Shown: one piece after another, positions 35,193 to 42,671 of the stretch
Position numbering within the stretch: position 1 is the stretch's first letter
How the letters are laid out: every line of letters starts with the position of its first letter
DNA from: Acidimicrobiales bacterium
GTDB lineage: Bacteria > Actinomycetota > Acidimicrobiia > Acidimicrobiales > Acidimicrobilacustridaceae
DNA length: 64,000 bases
Direction of reading: 5' to 3'
Assembly: GCA_025455885.1 (NCBI GenBank)
Contig: JALOLR010000007.1
Coordinates: 1 to 64,000, forward strand
Translations under genes and position numbers: made by a program
Notes under the pieces: generated by a model
Seen by the model: the letters and a program-made list of their open reading frames with translations, nothing else
Databases searched by the model: none
Told to the model about the DNA's origin: nothing

Positions 35193-36544
35193 CACGACAT
35201 CGGTCCGCTCGTGGCGGGAACCCACGCGTAGCCGACGGCGCGAAGCCGTTGCGCGGTGTCGGGCCGCAATGGGACTCCCGTCGGAACTGCCGCCTGCTCA
35301 CGAGAGTCAAGGCGGAAGATCTCGTTGGTCACCACAAGGTGGTCATCCGCGCCGACGACCTCGCGCACCGATGTCACCCGCCGCACGGGACCGTCTGAGG
35401 TCAGGGCCTGGGCCACGAAGACGACCAGGTCGACAGCGTTCGCCGCGAGGAGGTTGGCTGCGATGCGATCGAGCCGTTCAGGGGCCTGGATGCAGTACGC
35501 GGCGATCCGGTCGAAGACCCCGTCGCTCGAGGAGGCGTGGATCGTGCACATCGATCCGTCGTTGCCCTGGGACATCGCGTTGAGCATCGGGATCACCTCG
35601 GCCCCTCGGACCTCCCCGACGATCACCCTTGATGGGTTCATGCGCAGGCCCATGCGCACCAGGTCCGCCATGGTCACCGCGCCCTCCCCCTCGGTGTTGG
35701 GCTCCCGGGCTTCCATCTCGACGAGATCGAGATGCCCGGGGGCGCATGCCGGGAGGTTGAGCTCGCGGTTGTCCTCGATGGTGATGAGCCGCTCGGCAGG
35801 GTCGGTCTGGGCTAACAGGGCCCGCAACAGCGTGGTCTTGCCCGCGTTGGTTCCCCCGGCTACAAGGACGTTCAACCGGGCCCGGACCGCCGCGATCAGA
35901 AACTCCTCAAGCCGCCGATCGAAGGTGCCGCCGCCGCGCAGCTCGTCGAGCGACGCCGTGGCCTTGCGGTGGCGACGGACCGACACACACGGTCGTTCAG
36001 TCACGGCCATCACCGCGAACAGCCGAGCTCCCGACGCAAGCTGCAGGTTCAAGTCGACCGACGCGTGGTCGAAGCGCCGTTCGCTCTGCCCGGTGCGGGC
36101 ACCGAGACGGCGGAGGTGCTCGATCATCTCGGCGTCGGTGCGCCACAGCTGCGGGCCGAGCTCCTTGCGACCGTCGGCATAGGAGACCCACACCCGATCA
36201 CAGCCGACAGCGTCGATGTTCTCCACCATCGGATCAGCCAGCAGGCGATCCAACATGCCGGCGCCGAACATGTCATCGAGCACCGCCTGGGCGATCTCGT
36301 CGTCCTCCGCGGCTGTGAACGCGCCGACGCCGTTGGCGATGTCTCGCTCGGCGACGCGGCGCAGTCGCCGGTGGATCACCGACAGGGCGAATTGTCGCTG
36401 GTCATCCCCGGTCACCGTCTGGCCGGCAGCCAGAGCGTTTTCCCGCCAACCGGCAACTTCGTCGCCGACGCCGCTCGTTCGCAGCTCGTCCACTGCGGAA
36501 CGAACCCGCGCAGTCCGGCCCTGAGTCACCTCCGACACCGTCAC
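35192..36544 (-). CDS. tadA: TadA/CpaF family pilus ATPase
   Basis: The 450-residue secretion ATPase has Walker A AGGTNAGKTT (about residues 229-238), the Asp box around LITIEDNRELNL, and Walker B-like NPSRVIVGEVRGAEVI. It powers Flp pilus assembly from the cytoplasmic side. The GTG start overlaps the end of the TadZ-like gene by 4 bp. The length matches CpaF proteins. Confidence 0.93.
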   Translation of the reverse strand: MTVSEVTQGRTARVRSAVDELRTSGVGDEVAGWRENALAAGQTVTGDDQRQFALSVIHRRLRRVAERDIANGVGAFTAAEDDEIAQAVLDDMFGAGMLDRLLADPMVENIDAVGCDRVWVSYADGRKELGPQLWRTDAEMIEHLRRLGARTGQSERRFDHASVDLNLQLASGARLFAVMAVTERPCVSVRRHRKATASLDELRGGGTFDRRLEEFLIAAVRARLNVLVAGGTNAGKTTLLRALLAQTDPAERLITIEDNRELNLPACAPGHLDLVEMEAREPNTEGEGAVTMADLVRMGLRMNPSRVIVGEVRGAEVIPMLNAMSQGNDGSMCTIHASSSDGVFDRIAAYCIQAPERLDRIAANLLAANAVDLVVFVAQALTSDGPVRRVTSVREVVGADDHLVVTNEIFRLDSREQAAVPTGVPLRPDTAQRLRAVGYAWVPATSGPMS

Positions 36545-37368
36545 CGCGCTGCCCCGGAGAACTCGACTGGCGACGGCACGGCCAGAGTCGTGAGCGCTGG
36601 GCCCGCTGACTCCTCCGGTGGGCGTTGGTCGACGGTCAGCCGGTCAGCCACCGCAGCGGCGCTGCGCACGAGACGGCTTCGAGCCCAGACTTTGGGGGTT
36701 CTGGCGGTCCCGTCGAGCGCGGCAGCACCAGCGGGGTCGTCGGCCAGCACACCGATCACCGCAAGCCCGCCGACGGCGTGGCCCACCTCGGCCGGGGAGT
36801 AGGGCGAGTCCCCGACGATCAGCAGTGACACCCGTACGCCGAGTTGGCGCAGCGAGGCCGCCAAATCCCGGGTATGCACGACGCTGGTCACCAGTGGGCG
36901 TGTCACCAACACCACCTCGCCCACAGCGCGAACCAGCTCCGTCCCGACCGAGTCAACGTCGAGACGGCCGACATCGACCAACACATCCAGACCGCTCAGC
37001 CCGCTCAGGCACTCAGCGAGTCCGCCAGCGACGAGCGAACTGAGCGCGGTCGCTGCCGCATACGCGGAACTCGGGGCCACGAGAGCGCGAACCTCGCCCG
37101 ATCCGGGCAGACGCTGGAGGTGCTCGAGCAACAGACGCTCCGACAAGCCGCCACGGGCCCCGGCCGCGAGCTGCACAGTCGATGGTTCAGCGCGCACCCC
37201 GGCGTTGTCGTTCCCGAGACTCGCGAAGCGGGCGACGAGATCACCGCCGGCGCGATCGGCCTCGACAAGCAGCGCTTCGCGATGCGGCGGCCACGAGCCT
37301 GCCAGTGCAATCGCAGCCGTGGTCACACCGGGCGAGCCCTTCGCTGATCCCAGCGCGAGAACGCTCAC
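36541..37368 (-). CDS. TadZ/CpaE-like MinD-family ATPase
   Basis: The 275-residue protein starts with the deviant Walker A GSAKGSPGVTTAA (about residues 7-19) and continues with a ParA/MinD fold (LLVEADRAGGDL, then LVDVGRLDVDS). Family members position the Tad machinery at the pole. It overlaps both neighbouring genes by 4 bp. Confidence 0.82.
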   Translation of the reverse strand: MSVLALGSAKGSPGVTTAAIALAGSWPPHREALLVEADRAGGDLVARFASLGNDNAGVRAEPSTVQLAAGARGGLSERLLLEHLQRLPGSGEVRALVAPSSAYAAATALSSLVAGGLAECLSGLSGLDVLVDVGRLDVDSVGTELVRAVGEVVLVTRPLVTSVVHTRDLAASLRQLGVRVSLLIVGDSPYSPAEVGHAVGGLAVIGVLADDPAGAAALDGTARTPKVWARSRLVRSAAAVADRLTVDQRPPEESAGPALTTLAVPSPVEFSGAAR

Positions 37369-38045
37369 GGCACCACCACCACAGCGATACGACCTCCGGC
37401 CGACGCCGCTGCGATCGACGGCGCCGCCGCCGCCGGTACCGCGACAGCAAGCGGCACCGCTCCCGAGCTCGACGTGGTCGATGTTCCTCCGAGGTCGGTG
37501 ATCCGACCGTCGGCCAACACAGCACGGCCAGACCCTGCTGCGGCGCCTGTGGATCCTGGCGCGGCGGTTTCCACCAACTGGACCCGGTCGCCGACCGCCA
37601 TCGACCCGGTTGGTGCGGACGTCGCTGTCACGGCAATCCCGACGATCGCCTCGCCAGCATCGAGCACCCGAGCCTGACCCATCGCCGCATCCACCAGCAG
37701 GGTTCCCGGGGTCAGATCAACTGCCGCGGTGCGCCCAAGCACCGAGCTCCTGGCCGACAGCGGGATGGGATTCAACGCTGGATCCGCAGACACCTGGGCA
37801 ACGGTCAAGTCCTCGTCAGCGATCGCCGTGCCCGCCGCCACCGGCCGGGCGACAACGAGGACCGGGGAGCGATCCGACGACGACAACTGAAGGCCCACGA
37901 ACGCAACGATCGACACCGCCATACAACCGACGGCGACCAGCGCCAACGGGAGGCTGCGTTGGCGATGGCGGCCCGGGTCGATTCCCACCGGCCGACGCCC
38001 GAGACCCTGACCTTCCTCGGTCCTTCGCAGAAGTGTGGATGCCAC
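37365..38045 (-). CDS. CpaB/RcpC-like SAF domain protein
   Basis: The 226-residue protein has one membrane helix (about 33-52) and a SAF domain (about 60-130, VARPVAAGTAIADEDLTV). A short second part is rich in Ser and Thr. This fits the CpaB/RcpC component of Tad systems, which lies outside the inner membrane. The GTG start has AAGGAACG upstream. Confidence 0.8.
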   Translation of the reverse strand: MASTLLRRTEEGQGLGRRPVGIDPGRHRQRSLPLALVAVGCMAVSIVAFVGLQLSSSDRSPVLVVARPVAAGTAIADEDLTVAQVSADPALNPIPLSARSSVLGRTAAVDLTPGTLLVDAAMGQARVLDAGEAIVGIAVTATSAPTGSMAVGDRVQLVETAAPGSTGAAAGSGRAVLADGRITDLGGTSTTSSSGAVPLAVAVPAAAAPSIAAASAGGRIAVVVVP

Positions 38046-38063
38046 CGGCGTTCCTTCCCCTTC

Positions 38064-38918
38064 TCAGTTCGAACCGGGCGCGACCAGCGCCTGGGACTCC
38101 TCGACACGCACCGCGAACGCGGACGCCGGGCTGGTGATCTCTCCCAGGTCCCCGACCTGGCCGTCGGTCGCCGACCACCGCAGATGCCACACCACCGCCA
38201 CCCGCACCTCGAAGCGGCCGCCGGGCTCAGCCCCCGAGCTATGACCGAACGTGTACGAACACGACGATCCCGCAGGATCGACGCCGGGGCTCCACACCGT
38301 TCCGGCGTCGCCGCACACGAGCGTGTCGCCGTCCACGGTCCAAATCGAGCGCGCAGGCACAGCCTCAACCGTCGCTGTCAGTCCGCCCGCCGACGCCGAC
38401 GCGTCGTGTCGATCCCAGTTGTCGACCCGCAGCCACACCGGAAGGTTCACCAAACCCACCCCGCCCGCGGGCCAGGTCCGCACGTCTGGCGCGGGCACGC
38501 TCAACGACTTCGCGGCGATCTCCGCGAGCGCAATTGCGGTCGGTCCCGTCGCAACAGCGGTCGCGGGGTCCCAGGCCTGCAGCAGCGAGTACACGATCGC
38601 CCCGGTCGAGACATCCCGGCACTGCAACACCACCGGCGTACCCGGCACGAGCACGCTCGTATCAACGATGCGTTTCCCCACATAAGCCGGTTCTCCACCG
38701 ACCGCCTCGAAATAGGCACACTCGCGGTTCGAAGCTCCGCTCGACCCGCCGGTGCCGCCAGGTGTACCGCCATCGCCGGGCGCTTCGACTCTGACCCCGC
38801 CTCCGTGTCCGTCGGTGTACCCGCCGGCAGAGGCGCCCGACGCCCCGGCCCGACCGCCGGCCCCGACGACCACGCCGACGGCTGCCACCGCGATGAGAAG
38901 TCTCAACGGCCGGCGCAC
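38064..38918 (-). CDS. Secreted protein of the Tad operon
   Basis: The 284-residue protein has a signal peptide (about 1-25), a Gly/Ser-rich spacer and a soluble domain with several cysteines and Trp-rich segments (LPVWLRVDNWDRHDAS). The end resembles beta-sandwich surface proteins. I chose the GTG at 38918, with GGAGGGG 7 nt upstream inside the preceding gene. The function is unknown; a surface adhesin or assembly factor is possible. Confidence 0.65.
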   Translation of the reverse strand: MRRPLRLLIAVAAVGVVVGAGGRAGASGASAGGYTDGHGGGVRVEAPGDGGTPGGTGGSSGASNRECAYFEAVGGEPAYVGKRIVDTSVLVPGTPVVLQCRDVSTGAIVYSLLQAWDPATAVATGPTAIALAEIAAKSLSVPAPDVRTWPAGGVGLVNLPVWLRVDNWDRHDASASAGGLTATVEAVPARSIWTVDGDTLVCGDAGTVWSPGVDPAGSSCSYTFGHSSGAEPGGRFEVRVAVVWHLRWSATDGQVGDLGEITSPASAFAVRVEESQALVAPGSN

Positions 38919-39526
38919 GACGTCACCCCTCCCGTGCGCTCCAGCTGCGAACGCTCGGCCACCATCCACCTGTCAGCGGCTCGACGGAGGATCGCTGACT
39001 CCAACACGGTGGCGACCTCGTTGCTGAGCACGTTCCCGGTCGCCACATCGACCACCTGACCGTCGTCGACGAAGCACGCGGTAGCCGTGGCGGTGTCACC
39101 TGCGACCGACACCGACAACACATCGAGCGACCGTTGAGAACCGTCCGGGTAGCGAAGCGCCTGTCCGAATCCCGCCCACGTGTTGACCTCGCTACGAACC
39201 GCAGCGAGAGCGGGACCACTCCACCAGGCCTCCAGCCCGCCCGACGCTACCGATGGATCAACGAGGGCCGCCTCGAACGCTTCGATCGCTGACCGGTACG
39301 CCGTCTCCACAACAGCCCGGTCATCGGTTGGCACCGTCACCTCTGGCGCCGCTGACGCGGCAGAGGTCCCGGCGCCAGATGCGCACCCGCTCAGAGCCAG
39401 TCCGGCGACCACGACGCACAGGGCGGCGAGTGGTCCCCACCCGGCGCTGTTTGAAGATCTGTCCCTCGCCGCCATGGAGCCCAGCAAACGCGACCGCTGA
39501 CGCGAACTCAACGACAACCTGATCAC
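38903..39526 (-). CDS. Lipoprotein of the Tad operon
   Basis: The 207-residue protein has a signal sequence with lipobox LSGC (cysteine near residue 48, or near 31 if an internal ATG at 39475 is used). A domain of alternating helix and strand follows (VETAYRSAIEAFEAAL, then LDVLSVSVAGDTATATACFV) that resembles NTF2-like folds. It overlaps the next gene by 16 bp. It is the second gene after the HxlR-like regulator. Confidence 0.7.
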   Translation of the reverse strand: MIRLSLSSRQRSRLLGSMAARDRSSNSAGWGPLAALCVVVAGLALSGCASGAGTSAASAAPEVTVPTDDRAVVETAYRSAIEAFEAALVDPSVASGGLEAWWSGPALAAVRSEVNTWAGFGQALRYPDGSQRSLDVLSVSVAGDTATATACFVDDGQVVDVATGNVLSNEVATVLESAILRRAADRWMVAERSQLERTGGVTSCAGR

Positions 39527-39557
39527 CTCGAGGTGACCTCGGTGAAGTGGTGGTTAG

Positions 39558-39959
39558 TCAGCTCACCTCGAGCTCATCGTCGACCAAGCTCCTGCTCGCC
39601 ACCATCGTCGGGTAGTGCCGTTGCGTCCACTCGTCGAGGACAGCCAGCAGATCGACCACCTCGTAGCCGAACGGGGTGAGGGCGTAGCCGAGCCCCGCAG
39701 GTCCACCGCCGTCATCGTGCACGACCCGCGTGACCAGGCCATCGCGGACAAGGCGCCGAAGCGAATCCGACAGCGCCTTGGCGCTGATAGGGCGCGTCGC
39801 ATGTCGAAGCTGAAAGTTCCGCTTCGGGCCACCCGCCAGCTCACAGAGCAACGCAGGGATCCACTTGCCTGACACGACGCCGAGCACATCGGAGAGCTCG
39901 AGCAGCGCCCGATCATCGCCACGCAACGTGGGTGAGTGCTGCTGAGCCGAGATCGTCAT
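39558..39959 (-). CDS. HxlR family transcriptional regulator
   Basis: The 133-residue winged-helix protein has the HxlR pattern: SGKWIPALLCELAGGPKRNFQLRHA, ISAKALSDSLRRLVRDGLV, and YALTPFGYEVVDLLAVLDEW. The usual N-terminal cysteine sensor is not obvious. I chose the ATG at 39959 with GGAGGTGA upstream. It lies 31 nt before the lipoprotein gene and so may head the Tad operon and regulate it. Confidence 0.85.
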   Translation of the reverse strand: MTISAQQHSPTLRGDDRALLELSDVLGVVSGKWIPALLCELAGGPKRNFQLRHATRPISAKALSDSLRRLVRDGLVTRVVHDDGGGPAGLGYALTPFGYEVVDLLAVLDEWTQRHYPTMVASRSLVDDELEVS

Positions 39960-40326
39960 GCGCTGGTCACCTCCACCGACGTGCCATCGAATCGCCCTGC
40001 CCCGCAGCAGGGTCACCGTGTTCCACCAGCAACCTAGGCACGCGCGCAGAGTGAGATTCGGTCAGGGCGATCGAATTGTGCCGATCGGCCCATGACTTGA
40101 CAGCACCGCGGTGTGCCGTGACCGGCCCTTCGGTCCGGGTGACGTGAAGCCCGGCTGGCGTGTCGCCGTCAACCCGCCTCCGCAAGCTCCGGCGGGCGGT
40201 GGCCCTTCGGGCTTGACCGCGCCCCACCCGCCGGGCCGGGCCCAGAGGGCCGAGCCCAATCCGGGCTCGCCGGCCTCGTAGCCGGTCGAGATGCGGCCTG
40301 ACGCCGCCAGTCCTGGAGCGACACCC
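39960..40326. other. Intergenic region with one leader copy
   Basis: This 367-nt region separates the leftward HxlR gene from the rightward gene at 40327. It contains the first copy of a structured leader (40168-40216). Nothing else can be named. Promoters for both directions must lie here. Confidence 0.5.
40168..40216 (+). repeat. Leader element, copy 1
   Basis: About 49 nt that begin GTCAACCCG and end CGGGCTTGAC form the arms of an inverted repeat around a CGCAAGCTCCGGCGGG middle. A near-identical copy is at 40884-40937. Each copy lies before a rightward gene (111 and 77 nt upstream). The RNA would fold into a hairpin. A regulatory role is inferred. Confidence 0.55.
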
Positions 40327-40773
40327 ATGACCACCGCCAACCACCCCGCAGCACACCCCGACCTGCGCCACCGATCCGACTCTCATGAACCCACGACCGT
40401 CGTCGTCGAGGCGTGGCCCGACCCGCTCATCGAAAACGATCCGCGCTCCCACCCGACGGCCAGCGGCGAGACGTTGCTGTGGTGGACACCGGTACTCGGG
40501 CCGACCGCCACGCTCATGGCACACCGCTTCGCCACCGTCCTCGCGCACCAGCCCCGCCTCCAGATCACCACCGACGACCTGGCCCGCACCTTCGGGATGG
40601 GCAACTCCAACGGCCGAGTGCGCGCCACCCTCGCCCGCCTCGAACGCTTCGACGTCGTGACCACTCACGCCCAGTCGGTCTACCTGCGCATGGCGCTTCC
40701 CGCCCTCACCAGCCGCCACCTCGAACAGCTCCCCGGCTACCTGCGCGACCTCTACCAGCAGCGCCATCGGTAA
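40327..40773 (+). CDS. Putative winged-helix protein, unknown role
   Basis: The 148-residue protein has a helix-turn-helix-like stretch (LQITTDDLARTFGMGNSNGR, then VRATLARLERFDVV). It resembles small DNA-binding proteins that sit with conjugation genes. The first 60 residues are polar. The ATG at 40327 has GGAG upstream. It lies before the ArdC gene, and both have a copy of the same leader, so they may be co-regulated. Confidence 0.55.
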   Translation: MTTANHPAAHPDLRHRSDSHEPTTVVVEAWPDPLIENDPRSHPTASGETLLWWTPVLGPTATLMAHRFATVLAHQPRLQITTDDLARTFGMGNSNGRVRATLARLERFDVVTTHAQSVYLRMALPALTSRHLEQLPGYLRDLYQQRHR

Positions 40774-40883
40774 TCGGCCCGCCGGTGCGGCCGCCGTGGT
40801 GGCGACCGCACCGCGGCTCGAGCCGCCGCCGGTGCCGTGGCCCGCCTGACGGCGGGGTGCCGTGGGAGCCCGCCGCCGGGACT

Positions 40884-40937
40884 GTGTCAACCCGCCCTCG
40901 CAAGCTCCGGCGGGCTCCGCCCCTTCGGGGTTGACAC
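40884..40937 (+). repeat. Leader element, copy 2
   Basis: About 54 nt that begin GTGTCAACCCG and end CGGGGTTGACAC give a hairpin with near-perfect arms. The inner part is close to that of 40168-40216, with the stretch CGCAAGCTCCGGCGGGC unchanged. It lies 77 nt before the ArdC gene and may act as an attenuator or regulator-binding site. Confidence 0.55.
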
Positions 40938-41013
40938 CGCCCCTCAGCCGGCGGGCCAAGCGCCCGGAGGGCGAAGCCCCGCACTCGACGGGGCCCACAC
41001 CAACGGAGCGACC

Positions 41014-41919
41014 ATGCGACCCGACGACCTGTACGCCACCATCACCAACCAGCTCATCGCCGACATAGAAGCCGGAGCCGGCGACTGGCACATGCCATGG
41101 CACACCCTCGCCGGCGGATCCCCTCGAAGCATCGACGGCCACCACTACCGCGGCATCAACGCTCTCTGGCTGGCCATGACCGCCGACAACCGCGGCTGGA
41201 CCTCCGGAGTGTGGGCGACCTACAAAGCCTGGCAGCGTCACGGCGCCCAGGTCCGACGCGGCGAACGGGGCACCGCCGTCGTGCTGTGGAAGACCCTCGA
41301 CCCCGCGACCGACACAGAACCCACCGCCGCCGACACCGCCGCCGGCCAGCGTCGACGCCTCGTCGCCCGCACCTTCACCGTGTTCGCGGCCGAACAAGTC
41401 GACGGCCTCGACCCGGACCCGGCTGCCGTACCCGACACCGTCGATGACGAGACACGGATCGACCACGCGGAGACCTACTTCGCCGCCATCGGCGCCCAGG
41501 TCCACCTCGGCGGCAACCGGGCGTACTACCGGCCCAGCGCCGACACCATCCACCTCCCGGACCTCGCCCAGTTCGACAACCCCGCGCACTTCTGGGCCAC
41601 CGCCGCTCACGAACACATCCACTGGACCGGCCACGCCAACCGGCTCGCCCGCGACCTCACCGGCCGGTTCGGCTCCGACGCCTACGCCGGCGAAGAACTC
41701 GTCGCCGAGCTCGGCGCCGCCCTGTGGAGCGCCGAAGCCGAGCTCGCACCAGTCACCCGACCCGACCACGCCGCCTACCTCGCCGGTTGGCTGCGCATCT
41801 TGCGTGCCGATCCCCGTCACCTGCTCACCGTCACCAGCAAGGCCCAAGCCGCCCTCGACCACCTCACCACCACCGCCGGGCGCCCACCCGCCCCGGCACC
41901 CGCCGGCGCGCTCCGCTGA
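41014..41919 (+). CDS. ardC: ArdC-type antirestriction protein
   Basis: The 301-residue protein has an N-terminal ssDNA-binding ArdC domain (about 4-130: WHMPWHTLAGGSPRSIDGHHYRGIN, then RRGERGTAVVLWK). A C-terminal metallopeptidase-like domain carries HEHIH (residues 199-203) and a later Glu (EELVAELGAAL). Family members protect incoming DNA from restriction. Its position next to the relaxase suits early expression after transfer. A 12-bp hairpin follows 7 nt after the stop. Confidence 0.9.
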   Translation: MRPDDLYATITNQLIADIEAGAGDWHMPWHTLAGGSPRSIDGHHYRGINALWLAMTADNRGWTSGVWATYKAWQRHGAQVRRGERGTAVVLWKTLDPATDTEPTAADTAAGQRRRLVARTFTVFAAEQVDGLDPDPAAVPDTVDDETRIDHAETYFAAIGAQVHLGGNRAYYRPSADTIHLPDLAQFDNPAHFWATAAHEHIHWTGHANRLARDLTGRFGSDAYAGEELVAELGAALWSAEAELAPVTRPDHAAYLAGWLRILRADPRHLLTVTSKAQAALDHLTTTAGRPPAPAPAGALR

Positions 41920-41926
41920 GCGCCCC

Positions 41927-41955
41927 GGTCCTCGACCCGCAACGGGTCGAGGACC
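41927..41955 (+). terminator. Hairpin terminator after ardC
   Basis: Perfect 12-nt arms (41927-41938 and 41944-41955) are separated by GCAAC and begin 7 nt after the ardC stop. There is no T-run. The position and perfection favour transcription termination. Confidence 0.6.
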
Positions 41956-42038
41956 GTCACCGCGCGTGGTGCCGCGGCCGACCCTCCGGGCCGGGTGCCG
42001 TGCAACACCACACCGACGGCACTTCCCCTGCTCGCCGG

Positions 42039-42329
42039 TCATGATCGAGTTCCTGAGTCACTCGCAACCGCAGCCCCACGCCGGCTGACACGCCGAGCCG
42101 ACAGGGCAGCCACGTCGACACCGAGGAACGCCGCCGCCTGATCCCGGCCGACACCAGTCGTCGCCAGCTCGTCCAACGCCACGCTCAGCGACTCGACCGC
42201 CGCCTCTCGCTGCTCATCTAGAACCTCGATGCGACGGTAGGCCCTCGCGGCGGCCCGCAACGCCTGCTCCTGCGCGCCCGCCGCCTCCCGCTGCCACACC
42301 CTCAGGTCCCGAACCGCGTCTCGACCCAT
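42039..42329 (-). CDS. Small coiled-coil protein divergent from the relaxase
   Basis: The 96-residue, mostly helical protein has a coiled-coil-like start (LRVWQREAAGAQEQALRAAARAYRRIEVLDEQREAA) and a small helix-turn-helix-like end (TTGVGRDQAAAFLGVDVAAL). GGGAGG precedes the ATG. It is divergent from the relaxase gene, where MobC/TraM-like accessory proteins often sit. It could be a relaxosome accessory or regulator. Confidence 0.6.
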   Translation of the reverse strand: MGRDAVRDLRVWQREAAGAQEQALRAAARAYRRIEVLDEQREAAVESLSVALDELATTGVGRDQAAAFLGVDVAALSARRVSRRGAAVASDSGTRS

Positions 42330-42671
42330 CCTCTTGACCCTCCCGACGTGGACACCGACCCAGGTGATGGACCGACGATCGACCAGACCCGCGAGCGCGA
42401 ACCCTCGACCCTGATCACCTACGCCCGCGCATGCCTCCCGTCGCGCCCACCCCCCCCGTCCGCCCTCGCAGTCACCAGCTCCACCGAACCTGCCCCACTA
42501 CCCGCGAGTACCCAGCCCACCACGATCACCGCAGAACAGCCCCGCCCGCTGTCAGAGCCCTCCACCACTCGCCCCGCGTACCAGCCACCACCAATCTCGA
42601 GACACAGAACATCACCGGCTCCGCCGGTGTGCACGCGACACCTCACCCACCCAGGGGTGGGAGTGAGAGTC
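42330..42671. other. Divergent region before the relaxase, candidate oriT
   Basis: This 342-nt region lies between the small leftward gene and the relaxase start. The relaxase frame stays open through it but reads as Pro/Thr/Ser-rich text unlike the family. An imperfect inverted repeat (42642-42667) lies just before the start codon, covering the likely ribosome site. I could not recognise a nic site. oriT is a guess from location. Confidence 0.35.

Noticed and set aside
42348..42671. Relaxase start at 42348
   Set aside because: The extra 108 residues are low-complexity and outside the family. The VLSIAKL start at 42672 matches the usual N-terminus, and Y14 and Y26/Y27 then sit where expected.
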